DNA from: an uncultured Paracoccaceae bacterium
GTDB lineage: Bacteria; Pseudomonadota; Alphaproteobacteria; Rhodobacterales; Rhodobacteraceae
Assembly (NCBI GenBank): GCA_947501025.1
Contig: CANMUM010000001.1
Location: 124,001 to 188,000, forward strand
DNA length: 64,000 bases
Direction: 5' to 3'
Under the pieces are notes generated by a model. The model worked only from the letters and a program-made list of their open reading frames with translations. It did not search any database and had not been told where the DNA came from. The first letter of the stretch is position 1, and every line of letters starts with the position of its first letter. Below are positions 26,496 through 34,710 of the stretch, one piece after another. Made by a program: the position numbers and the translations under genes.

Positions 26496-27119
26496 ATGGA
26501 TACGGGTATGACGAGCGAAGAGCAGGGGCGTTTTGAAGACGTTTTTGGGAAGCCTATAAGTGTCAGTCAACAAACCGGCTTCGCCTTGATACATGATCGG
26601 GCGCTGCGTGGCGCATCTGAAGCGCCGATCAAACAGGCGGCATATATCCTTGCAACATCTTATTGGGAGAGCGGGCTGACATTTTTGCCTGTGCGCGAGG
26701 GGCTTGCCAAAACCGATGCAGAGGCGCGCGCATATGTTTGTGGTCTATATGAGCAAAAGCGCATTCGCATCAATTATGCAGAACCGGCCGAGAATGGGCA
26801 ATCGTTTTATGGCCGTGGCTATGTGCAGTTGACTTGGGAAAAAAACTACCGCGCGATTGGCGATCATCTGCTTGGTGACAGGGAACTTTTTTATAATGAG
26901 CCCGATCTTGTTATGCGGCCTGATCTTGCGGCGATCATCATGGTGCGCGGGATGGTGGATGGTATTTTTACGGAACATCGTCTCAATGATCATATTAACC
27001 GCGATCGATGTGATTACATACATGCTCGCCAAACGGTTAACCGTATGGACCGCGCCGAAAAAATCGCGGAATGGGCGGAGCATATGGAATATGTGATAAG
27101 TCGGGTGAGATTGGTTTAA
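26496..27119 (+). CDS. Lysozyme/GH19 chitinase-like glycoside hydrolase
   Basis: A 207-residue enzyme of the lysozyme-like GH19 superfamily, cutting peptidoglycan or chitin-like glycans. AAYILATSYWESGLTFLPVR (48-67) has the catalytic-position Glu58 and FYGRGYVQLTW (104-114) is the classic GH19 signature. No signal peptide or membrane segment is present, so export would need a holin, a secretion system or cell lysis. The ATG at 26496 is preferred because GAGG lies nine bases upstream; a longer frame from 26205 would run antisense through tusA. The stop overlaps the start of a signal-peptide protein by one base (TAATG). A phage endolysin relic or a secreted antibacterial enzyme are both possible. 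Confidence 0.82.
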   Translation: MDTGMTSEEQGRFEDVFGKPISVSQQTGFALIHDRALRGASEAPIKQAAYILATSYWESGLTFLPVREGLAKTDAEARAYVCGLYEQKRIRINYAEPAENGQSFYGRGYVQLTWEKNYRAIGDHLLGDRELFYNEPDLVMRPDLAAIIMVRGMVDGIFTEHRLNDHINRDRCDYIHARQTVNRMDRAEKIAEWAEHMEYVISRVRLV

Positions 27120-27661
27120 TGCGAATGTTCAGTAGAATTATAATCATTATGGCGCTGGCTGTGGCTCAAACTGCATTAGCTAGTGATCATTTTATCGGTG
27201 ATGTGGCAGTTTTAGCGACTGTGAAAGCAAAATCTAAAGGTTTTTACATCGAGCCAGAACGATACAGAGAATTTGAGATTGAGCGTGAAAAAATTGTTCA
27301 AGACTTTGCTGATCAGTGTCCACTAGACTTTCAAATTCACCACTCATCTGCTGATATTGCGGGGGGTGAAAGCGAGGGAGCAATAGATCTAGCTGATGGA
27401 TATTGGATAATCATCCATATTTTTCCATATGCATATTATGATAGGGATCAAAATCTGACGGATTATAAACATGATGCTTATATAGAGCATCTCAATAACG
27501 TATTTCCTGAATGCGGTGGTGAAATCTACAGGCGGGAGGTTCACATTATTCAAGGTCGCACACATCCATCATGTTTGTGGGCTGCAAAAAATGATGACGA
27601 ATTTCATAATCATTACTGTCTTGAAGGGCAAAAGCTGTATAATGGCCTTATAATCCCATAA
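27119..27661 (+). CDS. Secreted protein of unknown function, coupled to the GH19-like gene
   Basis: Unrecognised 180-residue protein with a clear Sec signal peptide (charged MRMFSR, hydrophobic core IIIIMALAVAQ, likely cleavage after ALA near residue 21). The mature part is acidic and holds four cysteines, consistent with two periplasmic disulfides, plus many aromatic residues. Its ATG overlaps the stop of the glycoside hydrolase gene (TAATG), so it is translated with it. A periplasmic inhibitor or immunity protein for the enzyme is an attractive inference, not a demonstrated function. The ATG at 27125 (MFSR) is an alternative start. Confidence 0.7.
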   Translation: MRMFSRIIIIMALAVAQTALASDHFIGDVAVLATVKAKSKGFYIEPERYREFEIEREKIVQDFADQCPLDFQIHHSSADIAGGESEGAIDLADGYWIIIHIFPYAYYDRDQNLTDYKHDAYIEHLNNVFPECGGEIYRREVHIIQGRTHPSCLWAAKNDDEFHNHYCLEGQKLYNGLIIP

Positions 27662-27715
27662 TTGGAAGCGGAAGGATGAGGGCGCTGTGTCATATGTTTT
27701 GATTTTCGGCTAATC

Positions 27716-28291
27716 TTAGGTGCCCAAAACATCCTTGCCACGTGAAATAGCTGCAACCCCAGTACGTGCGGTTTCAATCAAGCCAAGCGGTACCATGAGT
27801 GCTGCAAATGCATCGATTTTATCAGCTGTGCCTGTCATCTCAAAGATAAAGCTTTCAAGGGTGGTGTCGACCACATGGGCGCGAAAAATCTCGGCAGTAC
27901 GCATAGCTTCCACACGTTTTTCACCCTGACAAACCACCTTGAAAAGCGCAAGTTCACGTTCAACGCTTGGGCCTTCTACAGTGAGATCATGCACATCATG
28001 TACTGGCACCATACGCGCAAGCTGGGCTTTGATTTGTTCAATGACTTGAGGCGTGCCCGTCGTAACAATCGTAACGCGCGAGCGGTGACCGATATGATCC
28101 ACCTCAGCTACAGTTAAACTGTCGATATTGTAGCCGCGACCTGAAAATAACCCGATGACACGCGCCAATACGCCACTTTCATTATCCACAATAACTGTCA
28201 GTGTATGTGTCTCGATAATTTCCGCATGATTGTCACGAAGATTATATGCGCTGTGGCTAGTTGAGCCTTTTTTTATCCGTAATGCATTCAT
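27716..28291 (-). CDS. ilvH: Acetolactate synthase small (regulatory) subunit
   Basis: Regulatory subunit of acetohydroxyacid synthase, which confers valine feedback control and activates the large subunit. The N-terminal ACT domain (about 28-100) shows TLTVIVDNESGVLARVIGLF and GYNIDSLTV; a second ACT-like domain fills the C-terminus. At 191 residues it is longer than the shortest forms because of a 27-residue N-terminal extension common in Rhizobiales. It follows ilvB by 55 bases on the same strand. Confidence 0.95.
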   Translation of the reverse strand: MNALRIKKGSTSHSAYNLRDNHAEIIETHTLTVIVDNESGVLARVIGLFSGRGYNIDSLTVAEVDHIGHRSRVTIVTTGTPQVIEQIKAQLARMVPVHDVHDLTVEGPSVERELALFKVVCQGEKRVEAMRTAEIFRAHVVDTTLESFIFEMTGTADKIDAFAALMVPLGLIETARTGVAAISRGKDVLGT

Positions 28292-28346
28292 TTTTCAGTC
28301 TCCAGATTACGCGTGATGCGTGTAATATTTGTAATGACTATATCAT

Positions 28347-30101
28347 TTATACCATAACAGCGCCATCATCATCGATAGCCCCTTCGGTTGAAGCTTCGCC
28401 AAGTAACATTTGGTTATGCGCTTTGCCCGATGGGATCATTGGGAAGCAGTTTTCATGCTTCTCAACGCGGCAATCAAAGATTACGGGGCCTGGATAATCA
28501 AGCATCTCTTGGATGGCGTCATCAAGTTTTGCAGGATCATCACAATAGATACCTTTGCCACCAAACGCTTCAGCCATTTTCACAAAATCGGGTAGCGATT
28601 CTGACCAGCTTGATGAATAACGCTCGCCATGAAGAAGCTGCTGCCATTGGCGTACCATGCCCAGACGTTCATTGTTCAAAATGAATTGCTTAACGGGTAG
28701 CCCGTATTGGATGGCTGTGCCCATTTCTTGCATATTCATTAAGAAACTGGCCTCGCCCGCAACGTTCACAACAAGGCTCTCGGGATGCGCAACTTGCACA
28801 CCGATAGAAGCGGGTAGGCCGTAGCCCATTGTGCCCAATCCACCTGAAGTCATCCAACGATTTGGGCTTTCAAAGCCAAGAAACTGTGCTGCCCACATTT
28901 GGTGCTGTCCAACTTCAGTCGTGATGTAACGGTCGTATTTTTTGGTGAGAGCTTCCAAACGCTCAAGCGCAAATTGTGGCTTAATGATGGTGTCTGAATT
29001 CGTATAGGTCAAACATTTCACATCTTGCCATTCCTCGATCTGGCTCCACCAATCCTTATGCGTTTTTACGTTTAGATTAGCGCCACGTTTGGTCCATGTC
29101 GCGAGAAGCTCTTCAAGAACAGCCTTCACATCACCAATAATCGGGAAATCAACGGGTATGATTTTGTTCACAGAACTCGGATCAATGTCGATATGAACTT
29201 TTGTAGAATTCGGGCTAAATGAATCCAGTGTGCCCGTGATGCGGTCATCAAAACGCGCGCCGATACAGAGCATGAAGTCACAATCATGCATGGCCATATT
29301 GGCCTCATAAGTGCCGTGCATGCCGAGCATTCCGAGCCATTGTTTGCCGCTGGCAGGATAGGCGCCAAGGCCCATCAATGTGGAGGTAACTGGAAAGCCC
29401 GTTTTTTCGGCCAATGCACACAATAGCGCTGATGCTTCAGGGCCAGAGTTGATAACGCCGCCACCAGAATAGATGATCGGTTTTTTAGCCTTCTCCATAG
29501 CTTCGATAGCACCAAGAAGCGCTTCTTGATCATGATCGCGCACAACACGGTCACGGCCTATATTGGTGTCGGCTTTGGATATGTACTCACCTTGCGCAAA
29601 TTGGACATCTTTTGGAATATCAATAAGCACAGGGCCTGGCCGACCAGTTGTCGCTACATGAAATGCCGTGTGGATGGTTTCGGCCAGTTTGTCGGTTTCT
29701 TTAATGAGCCAATTATGCTTTGTACATGGGCGCGTAATCCCAACAGTATCGGCCTCTTGAAATGCATCATTGCCGATCATGAATGTAGGAACTTGCCCAG
29801 ACAGAACAACAAGGGGGATGCTATCAAGAAGCGCATCGGTAATGCCCGTAACCGCGTTTGTTGCACCAGGTCCAGATGTCACCAAAACAACGCCGGGTTT
29901 ACCAGTTGAACGGGCATAACCCTCAGCCATATGGACGGCGCCTTGTTCATGACGAACGAGAATGTGCTTGATTTCATTTTGCTGAAAAATAGCATCGTAA
30001 ATTGGAAGAACGGCTCCACCAGGATATCCGAACACGACCTCAACACCTTGTTCTTTCAAGGCTTTCAATACCATCTCGGCACCCGTCATTTTCGTATTCA
30101 T
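28347..30101 (-). CDS. ilvB: Acetolactate synthase large (catalytic) subunit
   Basis: Thiamine-diphosphate enzyme making acetolactate and acetohydroxybutyrate for valine, leucine and isoleucine. The catalytic Glu52 is in VRHEQGAVHMAEGYAR, and the ThDP/Mg region is GEASFLMNMQEMGTA followed by NNERLGMVRQWQ. The position usually held by Asp in the GDGS motif is Glu450 here; as far as I recall, other rhizobial IlvB proteins share this, so it need not mean inactivity. Length 584 is normal. It forms an operon with ilvH. The ribosome site AGAGGAA overlaps the end of a 26-codon frame just upstream. Confidence 0.96.
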   Translation of the reverse strand: MNTKMTGAEMVLKALKEQGVEVVFGYPGGAVLPIYDAIFQQNEIKHILVRHEQGAVHMAEGYARSTGKPGVVLVTSGPGATNAVTGITDALLDSIPLVVLSGQVPTFMIGNDAFQEADTVGITRPCTKHNWLIKETDKLAETIHTAFHVATTGRPGPVLIDIPKDVQFAQGEYISKADTNIGRDRVVRDHDQEALLGAIEAMEKAKKPIIYSGGGVINSGPEASALLCALAEKTGFPVTSTLMGLGAYPASGKQWLGMLGMHGTYEANMAMHDCDFMLCIGARFDDRITGTLDSFSPNSTKVHIDIDPSSVNKIIPVDFPIIGDVKAVLEELLATWTKRGANLNVKTHKDWWSQIEEWQDVKCLTYTNSDTIIKPQFALERLEALTKKYDRYITTEVGQHQMWAAQFLGFESPNRWMTSGGLGTMGYGLPASIGVQVAHPESLVVNVAGEASFLMNMQEMGTAIQYGLPVKQFILNNERLGMVRQWQQLLHGERYSSSWSESLPDFVKMAEAFGGKGIYCDDPAKLDDAIQEMLDYPGPVIFDCRVEKHENCFPMIPSGKAHNQMLLGEASTEGAIDDDGAVMV

Positions 30102-30103
30102 CG

Positions 30104-30184
30104 TTATTCCTCTTTAACATTCTGCGCAAAAGCGCGGATCACAAAATTCACCCCAGTTTGAGATGTGAGTTTGCCTTTTAGCAT
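30104..30184 (-). CDS. Possible 26-residue leader peptide before ilvB
   Basis: A short frame (ATG at 30184, TAA at 30104-30106) ends two bases before the ilvB start and includes its ribosome site. The product has scattered Leu, Val and Ile codons but no run of them, so classical branched-chain attenuation is not supported. Translational coupling to ilvB is possible. It may simply be a chance frame. Confidence 0.2.
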   Translation of the reverse strand: MLKGKLTSQTGVNFVIRAFAQNVKEE

Positions 30185-30288
30185 TGTATGAATTATCGTC
30201 AAGCTGAAAATAACAAAAAAATATCTTTTTTTGAAATTAATGAAAAGAATTGAATGTTTTATCGTAATTAAATTATAATTTTGAGAGG

Positions 30289-31095
30289 TTATTCACTGTG
30301 ATCGGCGAGTTTTCGATGAGCCGCGAGTAAAATACTCTGGGCTTCGATATGGTTGGGCTTGGCCTCGCTTGGTTCTGCAAAGCGCGACCATTTCCCATTT
30401 ACAAAAAGATCAAGAGGCGCAAAATTGGCTTTGTATCTCATATTGGGCGCATCTTTAATCCAATAACCAAGATATACAAAGTCCAAATGTGTTTTTTTGC
30501 AGAGATCAATATGATCAAGTATCATATAGGTTCCAAGCGATAAATGATCAAAATCGGGGTCAAAAAAGGAATAAACCATCGATATGCCATCACTAACAAC
30601 ATCTGTTAAGCAAGCTGCGATGAGTGGCCCTGGGCGACCATTTTCCATCAAGCGGTACTCAACTATGCGTGCGGATACCAGCGGCTCTTCCATCATCGCT
30701 TGAAATTCTTCAATGCTCATATCGCTCATTCCGCCGTCTTCATGGCGCATGGATACATATCGTTGAAAAACTTCATATTGCTCATCCGTCGCGTGACATT
30801 GACGCACTTCTCGTGTGATGTTTTTGTTTTTAGATTTTATGCGTTTTTGACTTGTTCTGAGCTTATAGTCATCTGCGGGCACACGCGCTGAAATGCAAGC
30901 GCTGCAATTCGCGCAAGCTGGCCTGTAAATTATATTTTGAGAACGCCGAAAACCGATATGAGATAAGTCATTTTGGGTACGTTGCGGCTTATTCCGGGTG
31001 AGTGTGGTGAACAATTTGCGCTCACGATTGCCCTTAATATAGGGGCAGTCGCTTTCCATTGAGAGGAAGAATTGTGGAGGTGATTGATGTCTCAT
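30289..31095 (-). CDS. bpt: Aspartate/glutamate leucyltransferase (arginyl-tRNA-protein transferase family)
   Basis: Bacterial N-end-rule enzyme that adds leucine from Leu-tRNA to proteins with N-terminal Asp or Glu, marking them for ClpS/ClpAP degradation. The N-terminal segment FFLSMESDCPYIKGNRERKL and the CANCSAC cysteine cluster (about 60-66) match the ATE N-domain; FVYLGYWIKDAPNMRYKANF near 215-235 matches the C-domain. Length 268 is a little over the usual 240-250 because of a C-terminal tail. It is monocistronic, divergent from nadE. Confidence 0.92.
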   Translation of the reverse strand: MRHQSPPQFFLSMESDCPYIKGNRERKLFTTLTRNKPQRTQNDLSHIGFRRSQNIIYRPACANCSACISARVPADDYKLRTSQKRIKSKNKNITREVRQCHATDEQYEVFQRYVSMRHEDGGMSDMSIEEFQAMMEEPLVSARIVEYRLMENGRPGPLIAACLTDVVSDGISMVYSFFDPDFDHLSLGTYMILDHIDLCKKTHLDFVYLGYWIKDAPNMRYKANFAPLDLFVNGKWSRFAEPSEAKPNHIEAQSILLAAHRKLADHSE

Positions 31096-31234
31096 AGACT
31101 CACATAATTTTTAACAAGTGAGATAATAACACCATTTTGGGTGCATTTCCAATAAGAAATCCCAAACCTATACCCAATCCTGTCTTGCCCCCCGATCATA
31201 TTCCGTGCCAATTTGCGCTCAAATAGGAGAGATT

Positions 31235-32878
31235 ATGGCACAGCAGTTAAAAATAATGATCGGGCAATTGAATCCAACTATAGGTGCGATCAAAAATAAT
31301 GCCTGTAAGGCCGTTGATTTTTACCATGAGGCTGTAAATGCTGGTGCGGATTATGCGGTTCTTTCTGAGCTATTTTTAACAGGCTATGGCGCGAAAGATC
31401 TCTTCTTTCGTGATCAGTTCTTGGCGGATGTCGAAACGGCTCTTTTTGAGATTGTAAAGGCTTGCGATACAAAAATGGTTCTGGGTATTGGCGCACCGAT
31501 CAAGCGTGACGGCAAGATTTATAATGGCTATATCTACATTGCTGAGGGCAAAGTCATTCAAGAAGTCCGAAAAACCCATTTACCAAATTATGATGTGTTT
31601 GATGAAAAACGTCATTTTTCACATGGAGAGGCGGTTGAGCCCATAGGCCCCATTAATACTGCGATTTGCGAAGATATTTGGCAGGAAAGCTATGGGGAGA
31701 GCTTGCTTGAGAAGGGCGTTGAAATTCTCATTTCTGCAAATGCATCTCCATATTACCGCGGGAAGCTCGCGGATCGACATGAAAATGCGCGCATTCGCGC
31801 TAAGCAACTTGCTGTGCCTGTGGTTTATGCGCATTATGTCGGCGTCGAAGATGAGATGATGCTTGATGGTGGCTCATTTGTGGTTCATCCAGATGGTGAG
31901 CTCGTTTGCCAATTGCCGCAATTTGATGAGGCTCATGGTTTGATCACTTTCGAGAAAAAAGCAGAAGGTTGGCGGGTGATTGATGCACCCATTGAGAAGA
32001 CGACAGATGAGTGGGAGGCTGATTATCGCGTTATGGTCGAGAGTCTTCGCGATTATGCTGCAAAAACAGGCTTTTCAACGGCGATCCTAGGCCTTTCTGG
32101 TGGTATCGACAGCGCGCTTGTTGCGGCCATTGCGGCGGATGCGCTTGGGCCTCAAAATGTCCGCGTATTGATGATGCCATCGGTTTATACCTCACAAAGC
32201 TCGCTTGATGACGCCGCTGATTGCGCGCGTTTATTAGGCATTGAGATTGATAGCGTTTCCATATCACCCGCGGTTGATGCTGCCAGTGCGGAGCTTGAGC
32301 CGATATTTGGTGCAGATCCCGATGGGCTTGTTGCGGAAAACATTCAACCGCGTTTGCGCGCGCTTTATCTTATGGCGCTTTCCAACAAATTTGGTTCGCT
32401 ACTCTTAACCACGGGCAATAAATCGGAGGTCGCGGTGGGCTATGCAACTTTATATGGAGATATGGCGGGCGGATATAACCCGATCAAAGATCTCTATAAA
32501 ATGCGGGTATTTGAGACTTGCCGTTGGCGCAATGCGAACCATCGTGATTGGATGCTGGGGCGCGAGGGGTTCGTTATTCCAACGACAATTATCGACAAAC
32601 CGCCATCCGCTGAATTGCGCCCTGATCAAAAAGACAGCGATAGCTTGCCACCTTATGAAGCCCTAGATACAATTTTGGAAGCTATGGTGGATCAAGATCA
32701 ATCTGTGAATGAAATTGTGGCAATGGGATATGATCGCGATATGGTCCTTAAGGTGCAGAAGCTTGTTTATATAGCCGAATATAAACGTTTTCAGTCAGCA
32801 CCTGGGGTTAAATTGACAAAACGCCATTTTGGAACGGATAGGCGTTACCCAATTATCAATCATTGGAGGGATGGGTGA
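31235..32878 (+). CDS. nadE: Glutamine-dependent NAD+ synthetase
   Basis: Last step of NAD synthesis, amidating nicotinate adenine dinucleotide with glutamine-derived ammonia. An N-terminal nitrilase-type glutaminase domain has Glu45 (LSELFLTGY), a Lys near 113 (RKTHLPNYDVF) and Cys145 (AICEDIW). The C-terminal synthetase domain has the ATP loop LGLSGGIDSA (about 284-293) and LTTGNKSEVAVGYATLYGD. The ATG at 31235 follows AGGAGAG and gives the conserved start MAQQLKIMIGQLNP; an in-frame ATG at 31205 is rejected. Length 547 is typical. It overlaps the next gene by four bases (GTGA). Confidence 0.95.
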   Translation: MAQQLKIMIGQLNPTIGAIKNNACKAVDFYHEAVNAGADYAVLSELFLTGYGAKDLFFRDQFLADVETALFEIVKACDTKMVLGIGAPIKRDGKIYNGYIYIAEGKVIQEVRKTHLPNYDVFDEKRHFSHGEAVEPIGPINTAICEDIWQESYGESLLEKGVEILISANASPYYRGKLADRHENARIRAKQLAVPVVYAHYVGVEDEMMLDGGSFVVHPDGELVCQLPQFDEAHGLITFEKKAEGWRVIDAPIEKTTDEWEADYRVMVESLRDYAAKTGFSTAILGLSGGIDSALVAAIAADALGPQNVRVLMMPSVYTSQSSLDDAADCARLLGIEIDSVSISPAVDAASAELEPIFGADPDGLVAENIQPRLRALYLMALSNKFGSLLLTTGNKSEVAVGYATLYGDMAGGYNPIKDLYKMRVFETCRWRNANHRDWMLGREGFVIPTTIIDKPPSAELRPDQKDSDSLPPYEALDTILEAMVDQDQSVNEIVAMGYDRDMVLKVQKLVYIAEYKRFQSAPGVKLTKRHFGTDRRYPIINHWRDG

Positions 32879-33480
32879 AGGAGGATGAAGCTTTAGATAG
32901 CGCGAAAATTTATTATGCAAATCCATTTGAGGGTTTTGCTTGGCTAGTAATTCATTTTTCTATCGGCGTTCTTTTCACTGGAATTGCAGTATTTATGGCA
33001 TTTGTTGAAAAAACAAATGAGCCTTTGGTTTGGCTGAAAATAGCATTTATGTTCCTTTCTGGATGCGTACCGCTATCTATAGTCTTTTTGGGGGTTCGGC
33101 ATGCTATCCGACCTATGAGACATGCGATTTTGACGAGAGATGGACTCACAATATTTCACTATGCTGATGTCAAAATTACATTTGGCCAAATAGAGAATAT
33201 CCGATATTTTTTTGATCCAAATCTTGGCGATGATTGTTTACATATTATACCTACAAAAAAACAAATGAGCACGTATAAAAGCCAGCCGAAATACAATGAA
33301 ATATATGACGAAGATGAGAATGAAGAGTTGATTGATGCGGAGCAGTATATTTCTTATGTTCTTCGGCTAGAGCAAAAAAGCTATCAAGAGAATTTAAGAA
33401 ATATTTTGCAGGATATTCAGGATATGGCTATGAAAAATGGAATTAAATTGAATGTTCAGAATGAGATAGGCAACTCTTGA
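32875..33480 (+). CDS. Two-TM protein with a PH-like cytoplasmic domain, unknown function
   Basis: Unrecognised 201-residue protein. Two hydrophobic segments (about 20-45 and 55-78) precede a soluble part that starts with an RDGLTIFHYADVKITFGQIE stretch typical of bacterial PH-like membrane domains. The acidic linker EIYDEDENEELID and a helical tail follow. The GTG at 32875 overlaps the nadE stop (GTGA) with GGAGGG just upstream, so translation is probably coupled; a TTG at 32863 would add four residues. Function is unknown and the nadE link may be only positional. Confidence 0.65.
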   Translation: MKEDEALDSAKIYYANPFEGFAWLVIHFSIGVLFTGIAVFMAFVEKTNEPLVWLKIAFMFLSGCVPLSIVFLGVRHAIRPMRHAILTRDGLTIFHYADVKITFGQIENIRYFFDPNLGDDCLHIIPTKKQMSTYKSQPKYNEIYDEDENEELIDAEQYISYVLRLEQKSYQENLRNILQDIQDMAMKNGIKLNVQNEIGNS

Positions 33481-33580
33481 TCGGCATTGCGATAAGCCTT
33501 TGTTTGCTGTGATCATTAAAAAATTGATTATCCAATGTAATTATGTATATTCAATATAAGTTTTTGGGTATATTATAGTT

Positions 33581-34579
33581 TTGTATAGAACATTTTTCAT
33601 TGCTGCTGCGGCTTTATTGCTGACATCATGCGACATATTTACCAGAGACGAGGATAGTTCAGAATCACATAAAAAGCGTATTGATGAATGCATACGCACG
33701 TCGTGTACCGATCTTGAACTAGATTTAAGCGTTTGGCAGGTAAGCAGTTCGAGCAGTACAAGCGCTTCAAGCCTAGATGTCCCTGATTTATCTAGCTTGC
33801 CACAGCTTGAAACGCTGACATTAAATGCTCTGCGAATGAAAGATTTTTCGTCACTTTCTTTGAATAAAAACATCAAGACATTGAATTGCGAAAATTGTGT
33901 TATAAATAGCTTAGACGGATTAGAGCAATTGCCTGCACTGCGTGTGTTTTCCTTTAAATCGTCACGAGCGGATGATTATTCCGCCCTTTTAAAAGTGAAT
34001 AATTTGGATCAGATCATTATGGATAGGTCAAATTTTTCGGATACAGCTTTGATTTCTCACATGAAGAAATTAAAAATTGCAATGTTGAGCTATACAGATA
34101 TCATTGACATTGCGCCTTTGGCAAAAATTAGTGGTTTGCGTGAGCTTCATATTGGTGAGAATAACAATATAGATGATTTTGAATCTATTGCTTCGTTCTC
34201 TCAGCTTGAACTTCTGCATGCACAAGGTACAAATATAAATTCTGTTGCGCCGCTTTTAAGACTGACCCAGCTTCGCGAGTTGGTTTTATCACAAACAGAA
34301 ATTTCGAGCTTAAGCGGCCTACAAAATTTAAGAAAATTACAAGTTTTAGGTTTAAAGAATGTGGAAATAAATGATCTCTCGCCTTTAAGAGACCACCCAT
34401 CTTTAAGCGATATTGATCTGATTGATACATCCAACGTTGATTTGGAAATATTACTGACCTTGTCTCAGCTTGAGAATTTGTCGATTAATAATGAAGATTT
34501 TGAAGAAGATCTCTTGGATAAATTTAGAGAAAAAGGCATCTCGATTTCTATGACTATCCCATTTGTTAATCCATGCTGA
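33581..34579 (+). CDS. Leucine-rich-repeat lipoprotein, internalin-like
   Basis: A 332-residue lipoprotein precursor. Signal sequence MYRTFFIAAAALLLTSC ends in the lipobox LLTSC with Cys17 as the lipidation site; Asp at the next position is the residue that keeps E. coli lipoproteins in the inner membrane, though this rule is uncertain in alphaproteobacteria. From about 60 to 310 it holds about ten LRRs of 21-23 residues of the type LRELVLSQTEISSLSGL. Four cysteines lie in the N-terminal part after the lipobox. The TTG start is the only start giving the full signal peptide. It stands alone, 100 bases past its upstream neighbour, in AT-rich DNA. Partner unknown. Confidence 0.8.
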   Translation: MYRTFFIAAAALLLTSCDIFTRDEDSSESHKKRIDECIRTSCTDLELDLSVWQVSSSSSTSASSLDVPDLSSLPQLETLTLNALRMKDFSSLSLNKNIKTLNCENCVINSLDGLEQLPALRVFSFKSSRADDYSALLKVNNLDQIIMDRSNFSDTALISHMKKLKIAMLSYTDIIDIAPLAKISGLRELHIGENNNIDDFESIASFSQLELLHAQGTNINSVAPLLRLTQLRELVLSQTEISSLSGLQNLRKLQVLGLKNVEINDLSPLRDHPSLSDIDLIDTSNVDLEILLTLSQLENLSINNEDFEEDLLDKFREKGISISMTIPFVNPC

Positions 34580-34710
34580 GCAATTAATTCTTTGCCAATT
34601 ATATGACATAGTCTAAAGGCTTTAAAATAATCAGAGTGCTCATGGCTTGTATTAATCATCTTGCCCGCATCGCGCTATATTGCTAAACCCCTCCTCAATA
34701 GGAGAATTTC

